Below, piece after piece: positions 1 through 8,483 of a stretch of 11,020 nucleotides of DNA. Location: positions 1 to 11,020 of the forward strand of contig NWUY0303894814.1 of the NCBI GenBank assembly GCA_004151065.3. Direction: 5' to 3'. The notes beneath the pieces are model-generated. The model saw only the letters and a list, made by a program, of their open reading frames with translations. It was not told the origin of the DNA and did not search any database. Made by a program: the position numbers and the translations under genes. Every line of letters starts with the position of its first letter. The stretch's first letter is position 1. Source of the stretch: Larix sibirica (lineage: Eukaryota; Streptophyta; Pinopsida; Pinales; Pinaceae).

Positions 1-540
1 TGACTAAAATGACTGAAAATGAGCAAAATACTCCTAACGGAAGGCTAGAGTAGGTAGGGGGGACGTCATGCCCCATCTAACCCCAACAGTAGTGAAAATC
101 CCTCAACGTCCCCCGCTAATCAAGCAATGTAGGCCTGGAAGAAGGATGGCGTCATCATCAAAAGCAAGCCAAGGAGAGAGGGCGCTGCTGAGCTGGAGGA
201 CCAAGAGGGTGTGGATGGTGGCCTGAAGGAGAGACATGAGCCTTAGTGCCGAAAGAAAGAGCCACCGGAATGATAGAACATGGTGGGGGTCATGTGATCT
301 AGTGACCCACCCCTGGATGTGCCGAGCACCAACCTCAGGGCCTCAACCCCTTTCATGAGGCAGCCAACAATGCCACTATGCCATAGTACTCCCAGGAGTG
401 GGACCAAAAGATCTGGCCATAACCTCCACTCAAAAAATGCTGGATAACACCTCTCCTGGTTAAGAAAAAAAATGACCCTTCTCCCTTGGGCACATCTGAA
501 GGTGCGCTGGTACTGGTACCACGTAACACTCAACTTTTAC
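1..540. other. GC-richer block with broken open frames
   Basis: This block is visibly richer in G and C than the AT-rich DNA that follows, with an abrupt change near 540. On the plus strand one frame reads 130-243 as AWKKDGVIIKSKPRREGAAE followed by an acidic segment. It is bounded by TAG codons, each one base change from CAG. Another plus frame (about 309-549) contains YSQEWDQKIWP and ends near 549 with internal stops. The minus strand has a 96-codon open frame at 243-533. No family was recognised in any frame. A decayed transposon coding piece is the likeliest explanation. Confidence 0.35.
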
Positions 541-1129
541 TTTCTTTAATTTGGTATTGACTCAATAGATCAATTCTTACATCCATATACTCTCAACCTC
601 ATCTTGACTTTGGCTTCAAAAATGGGCTTTGACATTTAAACTTGAGGTGTCAGGTACCATTGAACATGCACTCTTCATCTTCTTTTCAATGAAATACAAC
701 AAATTACATATTCAATGACTTTACTCTTCTTGACTAGGTTTTGATTTTAATTTAACCTAGACTTATTCCATTAAAAAACTTTAACTCTTGACCCTTGAAA
801 AGAGTTAAAGACTCTCAATAGTTTAAGCATGCTTGAACCTTTAGAATCAAAATGGACCCATCGTTTCTTTTTAAGATTGTGATTAATGCCAAAAGAACCT
901 CTCCACACATATCTTTACATAGACCATTCACCTAACATACTCTTTCATTATGACCTATTTGCTATAGAGTGCAAAATGTGCCTTCTCATTTTCTTCTATA
1001 TATAAAGCAAATCAAAGCAAAACAAAATATTTCCCATTCTCAATGTGCAGAAATATGAATGAGTGTCTGAAAACAAATGCCTCCCTATGATATGATTGAG
1101 ACAAGGTCAAAGTTCACCTATTAATGAAA
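541..1129. other. AT-rich stretch, no gene seen
   Basis: No coding frame or known element was recognised. It contains the hairpin at 779-810 and a TATATATAAA-like string near 996-1003 (plus strand), which has no downstream gene to support it as a promoter. Confidence 0.5.
779..810. repeat. Perfect 11-bp inverted repeat
   Basis: CTTTAACTCTT (779-789) and AAGAGTTAAAG (800-810) are exact reverse complements separated by 10 bases. It could form a hairpin. It is not followed by a T run on either strand in a way that suggests a function, and no gene is adjacent. Confidence 0.7.
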
Positions 1130-1419
1130 TTACACGAAATACCATTCACATTCAAGGTCAATTGTTTGTGTGGGCACGTGCAGCTCATTTAACATTGCTT
1201 CATCTCTGATGTCAGACCTATCTCTCGATGTTGGTGTGATGCCTTTCACAGCGACGAAAATTCTCCAAATTGTTAAGCTTTGTCCTTCTATTGCCTCAGA
1301 ATCGACACTGGCAATGATAATAGTGGCAACTATATCTTTAAACTCGATATTAGAAATTCAAATTCTTTCTCTTCCGACAGATTTACACAAATTTCAGAGA
1401 GCTGATCCACTATGCCAAG
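1130..1419 (-). pseudogene. Minus-strand coding-like remnant, unrecognised
   Basis: On the minus strand, 1357 to 1130 is open for 75 codons plus a stop and reads like protein, with segments such as SVDSEAIEGQSLTIWRIFVA and MLNELHVPTQTIDLECEWYF. The piece just upstream continues in another minus frame (1419-1330, containing IVDQLSEICVNLSEEKEFEF), which suggests an old frameshift. No family was recognised. The strand agrees with the primer-binding-site-like sequence at 2223-2234, so it could be internal sequence of that decayed retroelement. The overlapping plus-strand open frame (1170-1463) looks less protein-like. Confidence 0.3.
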
Positions 1420-1604
1420 CTATTTCTTACTATCTTGATCCAGCTCAATCTAGCGATACATAACCAGCGTGCATAGCAGTGTGCTCCTTCAGGCAACCGT
1501 AATTTTTAGCATAGATTGCTCCATTTTTAACTCATGTTTCACCAGGATGCAATCACTGATCTGATCTGTCTTGCAGTTTGCACCAGATCTTAGTCTCTTG
1601 CAGC

Positions 1605-1718
1605 TTAGGTTTCGCTTTCCTTGGTGTCTGAAATGGTACCCACTACTCCAATGATTTCAGCAGCACTATTCGATCCATCACTCATGAATATTGCTTCGAC
1701 ATCTAAATCTCGCGAGCA
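1605..1718 (-). pseudogene. Short minus-strand coding-like remnant, unrecognised
   Basis: A 37-codon minus-strand open stretch between stops contains DLDVEAIFMSDGSNSAAEII and SDTKESET. It is on the same strand as the remnant at 1130-1419 and the primer-binding-site-like sequence. Composition looks protein-like, but the length is too small to exclude chance, and no family was recognised. Confidence 0.22.
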
Positions 1719-1814
1719 TCAAGATTCAAGACATGTCTTCGTTGAGCCATAGATAGATTTTATTTAACATAATCTGCTCAAATCAATTTCATTGCTTTTA
1801 CTTTAGTTGCTGCA

Positions 1815-2010
1815 TACACCTTCCTCCATTCCAAGGATTGCAGCTGTGCAGATCAATAAAATAAGATCACATTATCAAATATCAAGCAGATCAAATCAAC
1901 AGTAAATACCTATACACCTTTCTCCATTCCAAGGATTGCAGCTATGGAGATCAATAAAATAAGATCACATTATCAAATATCAAGCAGATCAAATCAACAG
2001 TAATTACCTA
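1815..2010. repeat. 98-base direct tandem duplication
   Basis: Unit 1 is 1815-1912 and unit 2 is 1913-2010, head to tail. I count four differences in 98 positions and no indels, so the duplication is much younger than the surrounding decay. On the minus strand it falls just after the primer-binding-site-like sequence, where a retrotransposon leader would lie. Confidence 0.95.
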
Positions 2011-2222
2011 TTTCACAGCACCTCTATTTCACACAGCTACAAATTTGCTGCCACAGCTTCTTTTTGTGACAGCAACATCATCTATCTCATCTCTCACGGC
2101 CTCTACAAATTCTGCTTACGATGAAACCTTTTGCTAAAACCTTTCAATATTATCCACACAAAGATTATGATTTCAATACCTTCTCTAGCAGCTCTTCTCC
2201 ACCAGTTCTTTGTTACTCACTA

Positions 2223-2238
2223 GCTGTGATACCAAATG
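2223..2238 (-). mobile_element. Candidate primer-binding site and LTR end of a decayed LTR retrotransposon
   Basis: Read on the minus strand, this is an LTR-like end in CA (2238-2237), then TT, then TGGTATCACAGC (2234-2223). The plant initiator tRNA-Met primer-binding site used by many Copia elements is TGGTATCAGAGC, so there is one mismatch in 12. The CA + two bases + PBS spacing is also typical. The element would run leftward, and its 5' LTR would lie at higher coordinates. The LTR's other border and a second LTR copy were not found in the window. Confidence 0.5.
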
Positions 2239-2420
2239 TCGGATTTATCACTCAGCAGCCATTATAATCAAACAGAAATTAAGCAAGGGACACATGGAGT
2301 TTTCGTTCAAAAAGCCTCCAAATGGGAAATGTAATGATGCCCATAACTATATTGACGCGGAGTTCTAAATTTTGTTATTGGTATTCTGATTTAGGCATGT
2401 GACGATTCTCCAAAGTGATG

Positions 2421-2889
2421 AGGCAGAAGCTTTCCAGATTCCAACCACTTAAATACACATACCTTTAAAGTCTTCACAGGCACTTAATCATCATGGTTGA
2501 AAACTTCGTGGTTTGCACTACCAGTACGTAGACAACAAGCATTCCATGCCAAACATCCAATCAGACTTGATTGACCCATCATAGTCCTTACTTGCTTCAT
2601 GGAGCAAGCACCCCAGAGCTGAATGTTCCCACTTTCCACATCCACTGCAATATGCTTTTCACTGAATGCCCAAGAAAAGCTTTGACATATCCATCGAGAT
2701 CATTTCTAACTGGCAGCAGCTCTTGGATTCTTGAGGTGGTGGCATCCAATTATTGAAAAAACTATCAAAGGCCCATTGCTATTAAATCAGTGGCACTCCA
2801 ATCTGGTAAATTTAGACTGTGCTGCTGTTTGATCTGTGTATGGCAGAATTAGGCATAAGAGTCATCCATATTGGGGCATTCACAATGAC
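2421..2889 (-). pseudogene. CDC20: CDC20/Fizzy WD40 protein pseudogene fragment
   Basis: CDC20 is a WD40 co-activator of the anaphase-promoting complex; that role is family knowledge. On the minus strand the fragment follows the propeller in order, across several frames: VIVNAP (2889 on), SLNLPDWSATDLIAMGL (2818-2768; family YLNLLDWSS...VLA..LG), TTSRIQELLPV and DLDGYV, then an open 72-codon frame (2699-2484). That frame contains FSWAFSEKHIAVDV, GNIQLWGACSMKQVRTMMGQ, LIGCLAWNACCLRTGS and FNHD, where the family has SWAPDG+HIAVG, +QLWD, R++GSLAWN and N+DVR. After a TAA it resumes as VCVFKWLESGKLL (2462-2424; family VCGLKWS.SG+.LASGG). Stops, at least two frameshifts and small deletions make it non-functional. 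An insertion seems to split the DD..Y and LNL blocks. No intron is visible, which suits a retrocopy but does not prove one. CDC20 fits better than CDH1/FZR because of LAWN. Confidence 0.82.
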
Positions 2890-3761
2890 ATGATCATGAA
2901 CAAATGAGCCATGAGTGAAGTGCAGTATCTATAATCATCCATGAAGCATAGCCGTATCTTCAACAAACTAGTCCACCAAAAACACCATCAATATATAACC
3001 CCCAACTGAAGATTATAATTTTTTTTTCTTTAGTCATCCATGCAAAATGGTAACAGGCCCTAACAATGGCTTCATACAGGTAAGCCCATTCTGGGTTGAT
3101 TGCTATCAACCACATGAAGAACCTTTATGAAAGGTTTGCTAATTTTTTATACCTCCTCTATTCCTTCCTGGAGATAAAGCAATAGCCTTTTCTAATGCCT
3201 TTTGGCTAAACAGACTAGCAACATACTATTCAGAAATAAATGCTCTCATCATGTCCCAAATACAAGCAAGTATAGATTGAAAAGAAATGATGCTGGTGGC
3301 TAATCCTGTGATGCCAGGACATGCCAACACTATTTCCTTAGAATTTCCTTGTTAGGCTACGAACTGTGGCATGATTAGGATCAGGATAAAGTGCTATCGA
3401 TTTGGCCTTTTTCTGATGCCTTAATTGGAATCCGGTGAGCCAATTTTTTCCTGAAAGTCACAGTCAAATATTTGCATGTTTGTCAAACATAATGAATTTT
3501 TTCCAGATTCCCGTAAAAGATTGGCAGTATCACTGAAGGGCAAAAATGTTGGCCCATTATCCCACTATGGATGATTATATTTTAAGTCGTTGAAATTGTC
3601 AGCTGGTTCCATCACCTCCTTGAGAGTAAATTTTGTTGATATCTTTGAGCATCAAATTGGTGCAATTGGAATTTGGAAGCACCTGCAGATAGTTCAAAAT
3701 CATCAGACTACTTTGAAATTATTGCAAAATTTCAAAATTACTGAGGTATCATGATAATATT
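2890..3761. other. Non-coding or heavily decayed DNA
   Basis: Several short open stretches occur on both strands: a minus-strand 51-codon ATG frame at 3115-2960 beginning MWLIAINPEWAYLYEAIVRA, a minus frame near 3340-3020 with LFSQKALEKAIALSPGRN, and a plus frame near 3139-3279 with FLPGDKAIAFSNAFWLNRLA. They overlap each other, carry stops and match no family I recognise. The minus-strand ones may be an older insertion or upstream parts of the CDC20 relic, but I could not align them to CDC20. Confidence 0.35.
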
Positions 3762-4010
3762 TTGGAGATATATCGTTCTGCCAGAAATCATTGTATTTTT
3801 CGCAATAATTTCACAACTATCCAGATATTGCGATAGTCTCTTGGAGATATATGCTAATATCTTGGAGATATATCGTTCTGCCAGAAATCATCATATTTAT
3901 TGTGATAATTTTGAAAATTGAAATTATCGAGATATTGTGATAACTTTTGGAGATATATTGTTCCGTCGGAAATTATCATATTTATCATGATAATTTCAGT
4001 AAATGGCCGA
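3762..4010. repeat. Degenerate tandem repeat rich in GAGATATAT and GATAATT
   Basis: Three copies of a unit of about 85 bases start at 3762, 3862 and 3947 with TTGGAGATATATYGTTCYG, then a CAGAAATCAT-like core, TATTT and GATAATT. The first two share a near-identical 28-base head. An extra partial head, TTGGAGATATAT (3841-3852), explains the 100-base first spacing. The third copy is the most diverged. Confidence 0.85.
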
Positions 4011-4874
4011 TAAATGCAACTGTGCTTCAAAGTTAGATGGAAATCCAGTTGATCAAACTTGAAACCCTTGCTATAGTAGGCAAGTGAATCAAATAATAGA
4101 GTTAAAGAAGGGAAGTTGCTCTGTTTAAATCATGACTTGGCTGTACAATTTGTAGCTGGGATAGGAATGTTCTAATAAATGACATCAATTCTCTAGAAGT
4201 TAAAGCCAAAGAGGACAAGTTTGTGCTCTTTGCTTATTATTGGATGTAGGGGGAATGGGTATACAGTTTGCTTTGGTTGGAAACATAGGAGTCTATGCTG
4301 TTTCTTCTTTTGTACATTAATAAAATATAACATGCATTTGTTTCAAAAAAATTTGTACCTATTAGTCAAACATAGATGCTGTATATTGTATTTCTTGTCT
4401 TAAGATCTACATTTTCCAAAACCTAGCAACGTCTTTGCATATAATAATTGCTGAAAACATTTTATCAAAGTTTCAAATATTATTGGGGTATAGTTGTGGA
4501 AAACTTACAGGAAACTCTATAATATAACAAGTGACCAAAAAAGTTCTTCACCGGGTCCTTTTGTTTTGTGCTACAGTAATATATAGGCAAAATTCTTCTG
4601 ATGCATTTTTCTCCATAGTCCACATACCTAGTCTGGTCTCTGATGACTGCTAAAGCTACACCATTTGACTATAAAATTGATGAATTACTAATATCATTTA
4701 TTCTCATTTATTTTATCTTATATCTGCTAATGTTACATTGATGTGGTTATGGCAAAAGTCCTTGTACAAATGTTGTTACCATTTTGTCCACCATTTCTTC
4801 TTTGAGATTGTAGTTTACTCGTGAGATCTAATGGATAATCTATATTGGGGGATGCTTGTCCTTAACTGTGGCAG
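4011..4874. other. AT-rich sequence before the SURF6-like exon
   Basis: No gene was recognised. A plus-strand frame at 4204-4320 has 38 codons and a stop and is hydrophobic and glycine-rich (VGGMGIQFALVGNIGVYAVS). Its stop overlaps an AATAAA (4319-4324), so it could be the relic of a terminal exon, but it has no start and no recognisable family. The sequence near 4845-4874 is the intron end before the SURF6 exon. Confidence 0.4.
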
Positions 4875-4983
4875 GAAGGAGAGAGCAGAGCTTAAAGAAA
4901 AAGCTGCAGATGCAAAACAACAAACTCGAGCAGAGAACATTGCTCAACGAAGTCAACAAAAAAAGGAGCGGCTTATTGCTAAG
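4875..4983 (+). CDS. SURF6: SURF6/RRP14-family protein, penultimate coding exon
   Basis: SURF6 proteins (Rrp14 in yeast) are basic nucleolar factors for pre-rRNA processing and ribosome subunit assembly; that role is family knowledge. The exon follows an acceptor ending TGTGGCAG, with a CTTAAC branch-site-like sequence just upstream, and stops at AAG before the donor GTATGTG. The first G completes a codon begun in the previous exon; family members have W there (W-K-E-R), so the upstream exon should end in TG. The next 36 codons read KERAELKEKA..., then KQQTRAENIAQRSQQKKERL and IAK. This is the Lys/Glu/Gln-rich, probably helical segment near the C-terminus of plant SURF6 proteins. It has no stop and joins in phase 0 to the exon at 6201. 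Upstream exons were not found in the window. Confidence 0.9.
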
Positions 4984-6200
4984 GTATGTGTACTAGCAAG
5001 TTTTTAGCTTCTCAATGTGAACTTTTATAGAACAAGAACTGAGTAGAATATCAGTAAAGATCACATGATTAGATTGGTATGCCAGAGTGTTAGCTGCTAG
5101 TACCCATAATTGAGAACGTGGCACATGGAATGCTTATCATAATAAAGTATAGGTTTCAATACTCATGCTACAGATGTTCTCAGAACTTTTATTGAAGATT
5201 TTAACCTCAGGGTTCTTGCCTAAGATCAGTTCTCGGCAGAGGCTGCAATTTACTGTAAATTAACTAGTGGAATATCAAAGCTGTAATCTACTCCTTGTTA
5301 ACCAAGTTTGGAAACAAGAAAGTAATTCAAATTGATGCACTGAATTTTGTTGAAAAAATTAAATGAGAGAAAGAAACAAAATATCTATTCCCGAAAAAAT
5401 GAAAACTTCTTATTGGTATAATGTAAGGATCAATTATTGAATCTTCTAGGGATAAGTATGAGGTGCTGTCCTTTTAGTTGGGTTACAGTGTACAATAGCA
5501 GGCACGTAAGGTTGGATGATTCAACTTTAATGGACGTGCTTTTTTCTTGCACAGGAAATGTTTAATAGACTATTCGTAAAATGTTTGTAACTTTATCTTC
5601 TATTGGGTAACTTTTTATAAAACCTTGATAGATAAGGACTTGTGATTTCCCGACCCCTTGCTTCAGCTTATTTCTGGGCATTTCAGGTATCTTTGTCTGC
5701 TGGGATTTGTTTGTTAAGAAACGTTATCCAGTTTGTCATTGGAAATCTCTTTAACTTATTTTAGTTCACATTTTGCATATATATCTTGAGTGTTTGAAAC
5801 TAACCCTTGCCATAATATCCCTATGGGGGCCGGGGCATGGGAAAATTGAATTATGATTAAAAATGAAATTGAAGTTGAAGCACCTTGACATACATCTGAT
5901 TAAATTTTTTTTTGTAACATTAAAACAAGTATTGACATGAGTGGACATTCGTTTAGGATACTTTTTGTTCCCTGTAAATACGTGTTCCTCCGAGTATCGG
6001 AACTCCTAAATGGCTTGCTGAAAATTCACTTTAGAATGGACTATTTGCAATTATTTTTTCCATTTGATCACTGCTATTCAATGAAATAAGTGTGCAAATT
6101 ACCAGTATATTTCTGAGTATGCTTTTCAATTCCTGAGCTGATTATGATGGCATTTAATTTCGGTCAATGTGCTGATATCATATCCAATTTGAGTTTGCAG
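4984..6200 (+). other. Last intron of the SURF6-like gene
   Basis: This 1217-base intron has a GTATGTG donor and a TTTGCAG acceptor. It is AT-rich. No other exon, repeat or mobile-element signal was recognised in it. The 60-codon open stretch on the minus strand at 5766-5948 has no recognisable motif and looks like chance. Confidence 0.85.
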
Positions 6201-6263
6201 AGAGAGAAGAAGCTTCTGAGACCTGGTTTTGAAGGTCGTAAAAATGGATTCATTAACACATGA
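6201..6263 (+). CDS. SURF6: SURF6/RRP14-family protein, last coding exon and stop
   Basis: This exon follows the acceptor GAGTTTGCAG. It encodes REKKLLRPGFEGRKNGFINT and then TGA. The RPGFEGRK block close to the stop is the most conserved C-terminal signature of plant SURF6 proteins, where it usually follows IAKREKKL. Here the previous exon ends IAK, so the join rebuilds the family motif without a frame break. The two exons together give 56 complete codons of the C-terminal SURF6 domain. The gene looks intact in this part: splice sites are canonical and there are no internal stops. Expression cannot be judged from sequence. Confidence 0.92.
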   Translation, partial: REKKLLRPGFEGRKNGFINT

Positions 6264-7200
6264 ATTTGTGTGATGGCCTGGACCATTCCATCATCGAACC
6301 TTGCATACGAGATTGTTCTATTTTGAGGAGCTGGACTGATTGATGAATTTGGTAAATTGCGGATTTTCCTCGGATGTGATGAACGTGGCATCTTTGTCAT
6401 TTGTTGGTCAGGCAGTCTTTGTCTGTACAGTATGGCAAACGAACAAACCTTATCTCCACAGATAAAAATTTATTTTTAACCTGTGGTTTTGAGTTGTGTG
6501 TATTTTAAAAAGGCCCACTCTGCTCTATGCAAGTGTGTTTGGAACAAAATATCTTCTTTTGAAGCATATTTTTTTGTTTCTGAAACTGTCAAATTTTTTT
6601 TGCAAGCTATTTATTGTATGTTTATTGACTTGTTGGGCTTAATTCTCAAGAGACATATAAATTGAATGCTCCTTAATGATTTCTATTATATATTTCACTT
6701 GCCTTCTTTCATGTTTGGGTGAGGAGTTAGTTATGTGAAACTTTCCATTTTGCATGAGAAGATTGAGAAAGAGTAAAAATATGCCATGCACTTTTGCCTG
6801 AGAATAATCATCAACTGCTTTTGAAGTTGGTCTTGTTTTCAACTCCACCTCACTAAAATTCCTGGTGTTTTCTGGTATACTTGCAATTAAAGAAGAATCA
6901 TAAATGCTATAGCTGTCATTATTGTTATATAAATGTAGGTCTACAAATCTTGCTGTTTTGCTGAAGGTATCCGGTGTTCATGAGGTTTCATAGTGGATGC
7001 TTGTGTCAATGGCGAAAGTTGTTAACAACGCTAATATCAATTCTTGGTTTCTATTTGTAATTACTGTTTAATGGTGTAAAATAAACATGTTAAACGGTGT
7101 TAATATCAAAAGTTTTGGTTCCAGTCATATCTGGAGTTGAATAATTTAAAATGATCTTTCATGCTTAATCTATAAACGCTAGACGAAGAAGACATAAGAT
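6264..7200 (+). other. SURF6-like 3' UTR, then intergenic sequence
   Basis: The SURF6 stop codon ends at 6263, so transcribed 3' UTR must begin here. The cleavage site cannot be placed. The first AATAAA noted is at 7080-7085, which would make an unusually long UTR, and plant signals are often degenerate, so a nearer site is likely. Open stretches on both strands (6164-6400 minus, 6483-6665 plus, 6639-6848 minus) have no recognisable motifs and are treated as chance. No repeat or element was recognised. Confidence 0.55.
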
Positions 7201-7644
7201 AGACTACGTTGAAGCTTGTGCACATTAAGCACTTTTAACTGATGTTTTTAGCCTCTTATGTTCGACAAGGCGAGGAAGCTGCAAGATATAAGATATAGGC
7301 TGCTTGGTGGAAATAGTAGAGTTATAATTCTGACCATGTCTCCAGTTCTGTTTTCTTTGGGATTCTTGGAAGGCTATCATTGAAACTGAGCCTTGGGTTG
7401 TCATTAATAATGGTATTCTCTTGAAGGTGTACCATGGGATGTGTTTATGGGTGCATTCCTTGTGTCCTATGATGTGACAACGACTTGGAGAAGACTCGGT
7501 GATGTCCCAAGGTCGCCCCATGTCATCGCCAAGACACGCGACAACTTGGAGACATACCCAAAGCGCCCCCTGTTTGCTGGCAATGTAGTAGGGACATCTT
7601 GGGATTTCCTCCAGCAGTCCACAGTATTATGTGATGATCATTAA
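7201..7644 (+). other. CpG-containing block with a 77-codon open frame, unrecognised
   Basis: Between TAA TAA (7405-7410) and TAA (7642-7644) the plus strand is open for 77 codons, including FMGAFLVSYDVTTTWRRLGD and YPKRPLFAGNVVGTSWDFLQ. ATG at 7447 is the first Met. The block keeps several CpGs (ACGACTTGG, CTCGGTG, CACGCGAC, AGCGCCCC) that AT-rich neighbours lack. It has internal similarity: GACAAC..CTTGGAGA...CCCAAgG..CGCCCC appears twice (about 7476-7518 and 7539-7569). An overlapping minus frame (7225-7521) has no motif. A repeat-derived piece is more likely than a gene. Confidence 0.25.
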
Positions 7645-8054
7645 AAGTAAGTTTATTTAATTCTTATTCCTTTGTGTAAGGATCTCGACATCCAAGCTCT
7701 AAAGTGTTACTTTCGAGAGAAGGAAGAGATACAGTTTACCAGCGGAGGTTGTTTTTTTCAGCAACTGTTCTGATCTTGGAGTGCAGTTTTTGCCTTGGAA
7801 CGGGGGATTTTCAGCTTGGATCAATTGAAGGAGCTTGTTGGGAATGAGTACAAACATATTTTTTAAAGTTCTCTAAATTGAAGGACTTTTGGCTTCAATT
7901 ATTGGTTTCTCCACGGAACAACGCCTATTTTTCCTCATTGAAGCTCTAATGACGAAATGGATTTGATTCATGCGAGTAAAATACTAAAATGGGAGGAACA
8001 AGGAGTGGAACTTTTGCACAAAGAAGGTGACCCAATCTAACAAAAATATGATCA
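7645..8054 (+). other. No gene recognised; two short open stretches
   Basis: A plus-strand frame around 7654-7866 with one TGA reads through LDIQALKCYFREKEEIQFTS and, after the stop, RGIFSLDQLKELVGNEYKHI. It lies after a pyrimidine-rich stretch ending TGTGTAAG that could act as a splice acceptor. There is no recognisable family. It could be a decayed exon or chance. Confidence 0.25.
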
Positions 8055-8126
8055 AGTTTGTAAAAAGCCCGAACTTCCTACGAAATCCCGAGTGTGTAAA
8101 GAGTCCATACTTCCTCCAAAACTTTG
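8055..8126. repeat. Diverged 36-base tandem repeat, two units
   Basis: 8055-8090 and 8091-8126 align without gaps, with 25 of 36 positions identical. The shared core is AGTxTGTAAAxAG...ACTTCCT. No other copy was noticed in the window. Confidence 0.7.
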
Positions 8127-8483
8127 CTTTCAAGATTCATCTTGAGACAGTTCCTATATATGGATCATGCATACAAGAACATCAAATTCTTATTTGACAT
8201 ATGGACTATCGATATCTTATTTCATGGTTTTTAATATCATCAAAATTTTTAGCTATATATATATCACTGCGGTATTTTTATGGAGTACATACAAAATACG
8301 AAGATGCTCTATCTCAACATAAATACATGATTTTTTTAACATCCATTTTTATCCAAAACAAACTAAAATTACAAAATCCCAAGACCATTCAAAATCAAAA
8401 CGTTCAAGTGTACAAGTTTATTGAAGGGTGGTCCTCAAAATGTGTATTGCCAGTTAAATCAAAGCATGGAAAGTCACAAATGA
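8127..8483. other. AT-rich stretch, no gene supported
   Basis: The only sizeable frame is a 100-codon plus-strand one (8201-8503). It is rich in I, Y, K, S and F, as expected from translating AT-rich DNA, and has no motif, so it is not called as a gene. Confidence 0.5.

Larger units (their letters stand above)
1..4874 (+). other. Probable large upstream intron (or 5' flank) of the SURF6-like gene
   Basis: The exon at 4875 needs an upstream exon ending in TG and encoding the basic segment before WKER. I searched this stretch by eye and found none. If the gene is complete, the intron is at least 4.87 kb and holds all the relics listed between 1 and 4010. The alternative is that the exons are part of a truncated gene copy. 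Long, transposon-filled introns are typical of conifers and other large plant genomes. Confidence 0.5.

Noticed and set aside
243-533. Minus-strand open frame of 96 codons.
   Set aside because: No recognisable motif. The GC-richer block leaves several frames open on both strands, so length alone is not evidence.
992-1003. TATATATAAA on the plus strand as a promoter TATA box.
   Set aside because: No supported transcript or coding region lies downstream, and such strings are common in AT-rich plant DNA.
1170-1463. Plus-strand open frame of 97 codons containing FQRADPLCQAISYYL, reminiscent of the segment between RNase H and integrase in some Gypsy elements.
   Set aside because: Only one short resemblance, with no neighbouring RNase H or integrase motifs. 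The minus-strand reading is at least as protein-like.
2608-2649. A CX2CX4HX4C zinc-knuckle-like string on the minus strand (CSGCGKWEHSALGC), suggesting a retroelement gag.
   Set aside because: It is in a different frame from the CDC20 reading of the same bases. The CDC20 frame matches several ordered WD40 blocks on both sides, while the zinc-knuckle frame has stops and no other gag features.
2571-2756. Plus-strand open frame of 61 codons.
   Set aside because: It is the antisense shadow of the CDC20 relic.
3190-3250. Plus-strand MPFG followed by T..., similar to the Gypsy reverse transcriptase MPFGLTNAP motif.
   Set aside because: Stops lie within the motif, and neither the upstream F.T..G.YEF nor the downstream YXDD block is present.
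6164-6400. Minus-strand open frame of 78 codons.
   Set aside because: It is antisense to the SURF6 last exon and start of the 3' UTR; the plus-strand exon is clearly the real coding sequence.
7225-7521. Minus-strand open frame of 98 codons.
   Set aside because: No recognisable motif; it overlaps a more CpG-rich plus-strand frame and repeat-like DNA.
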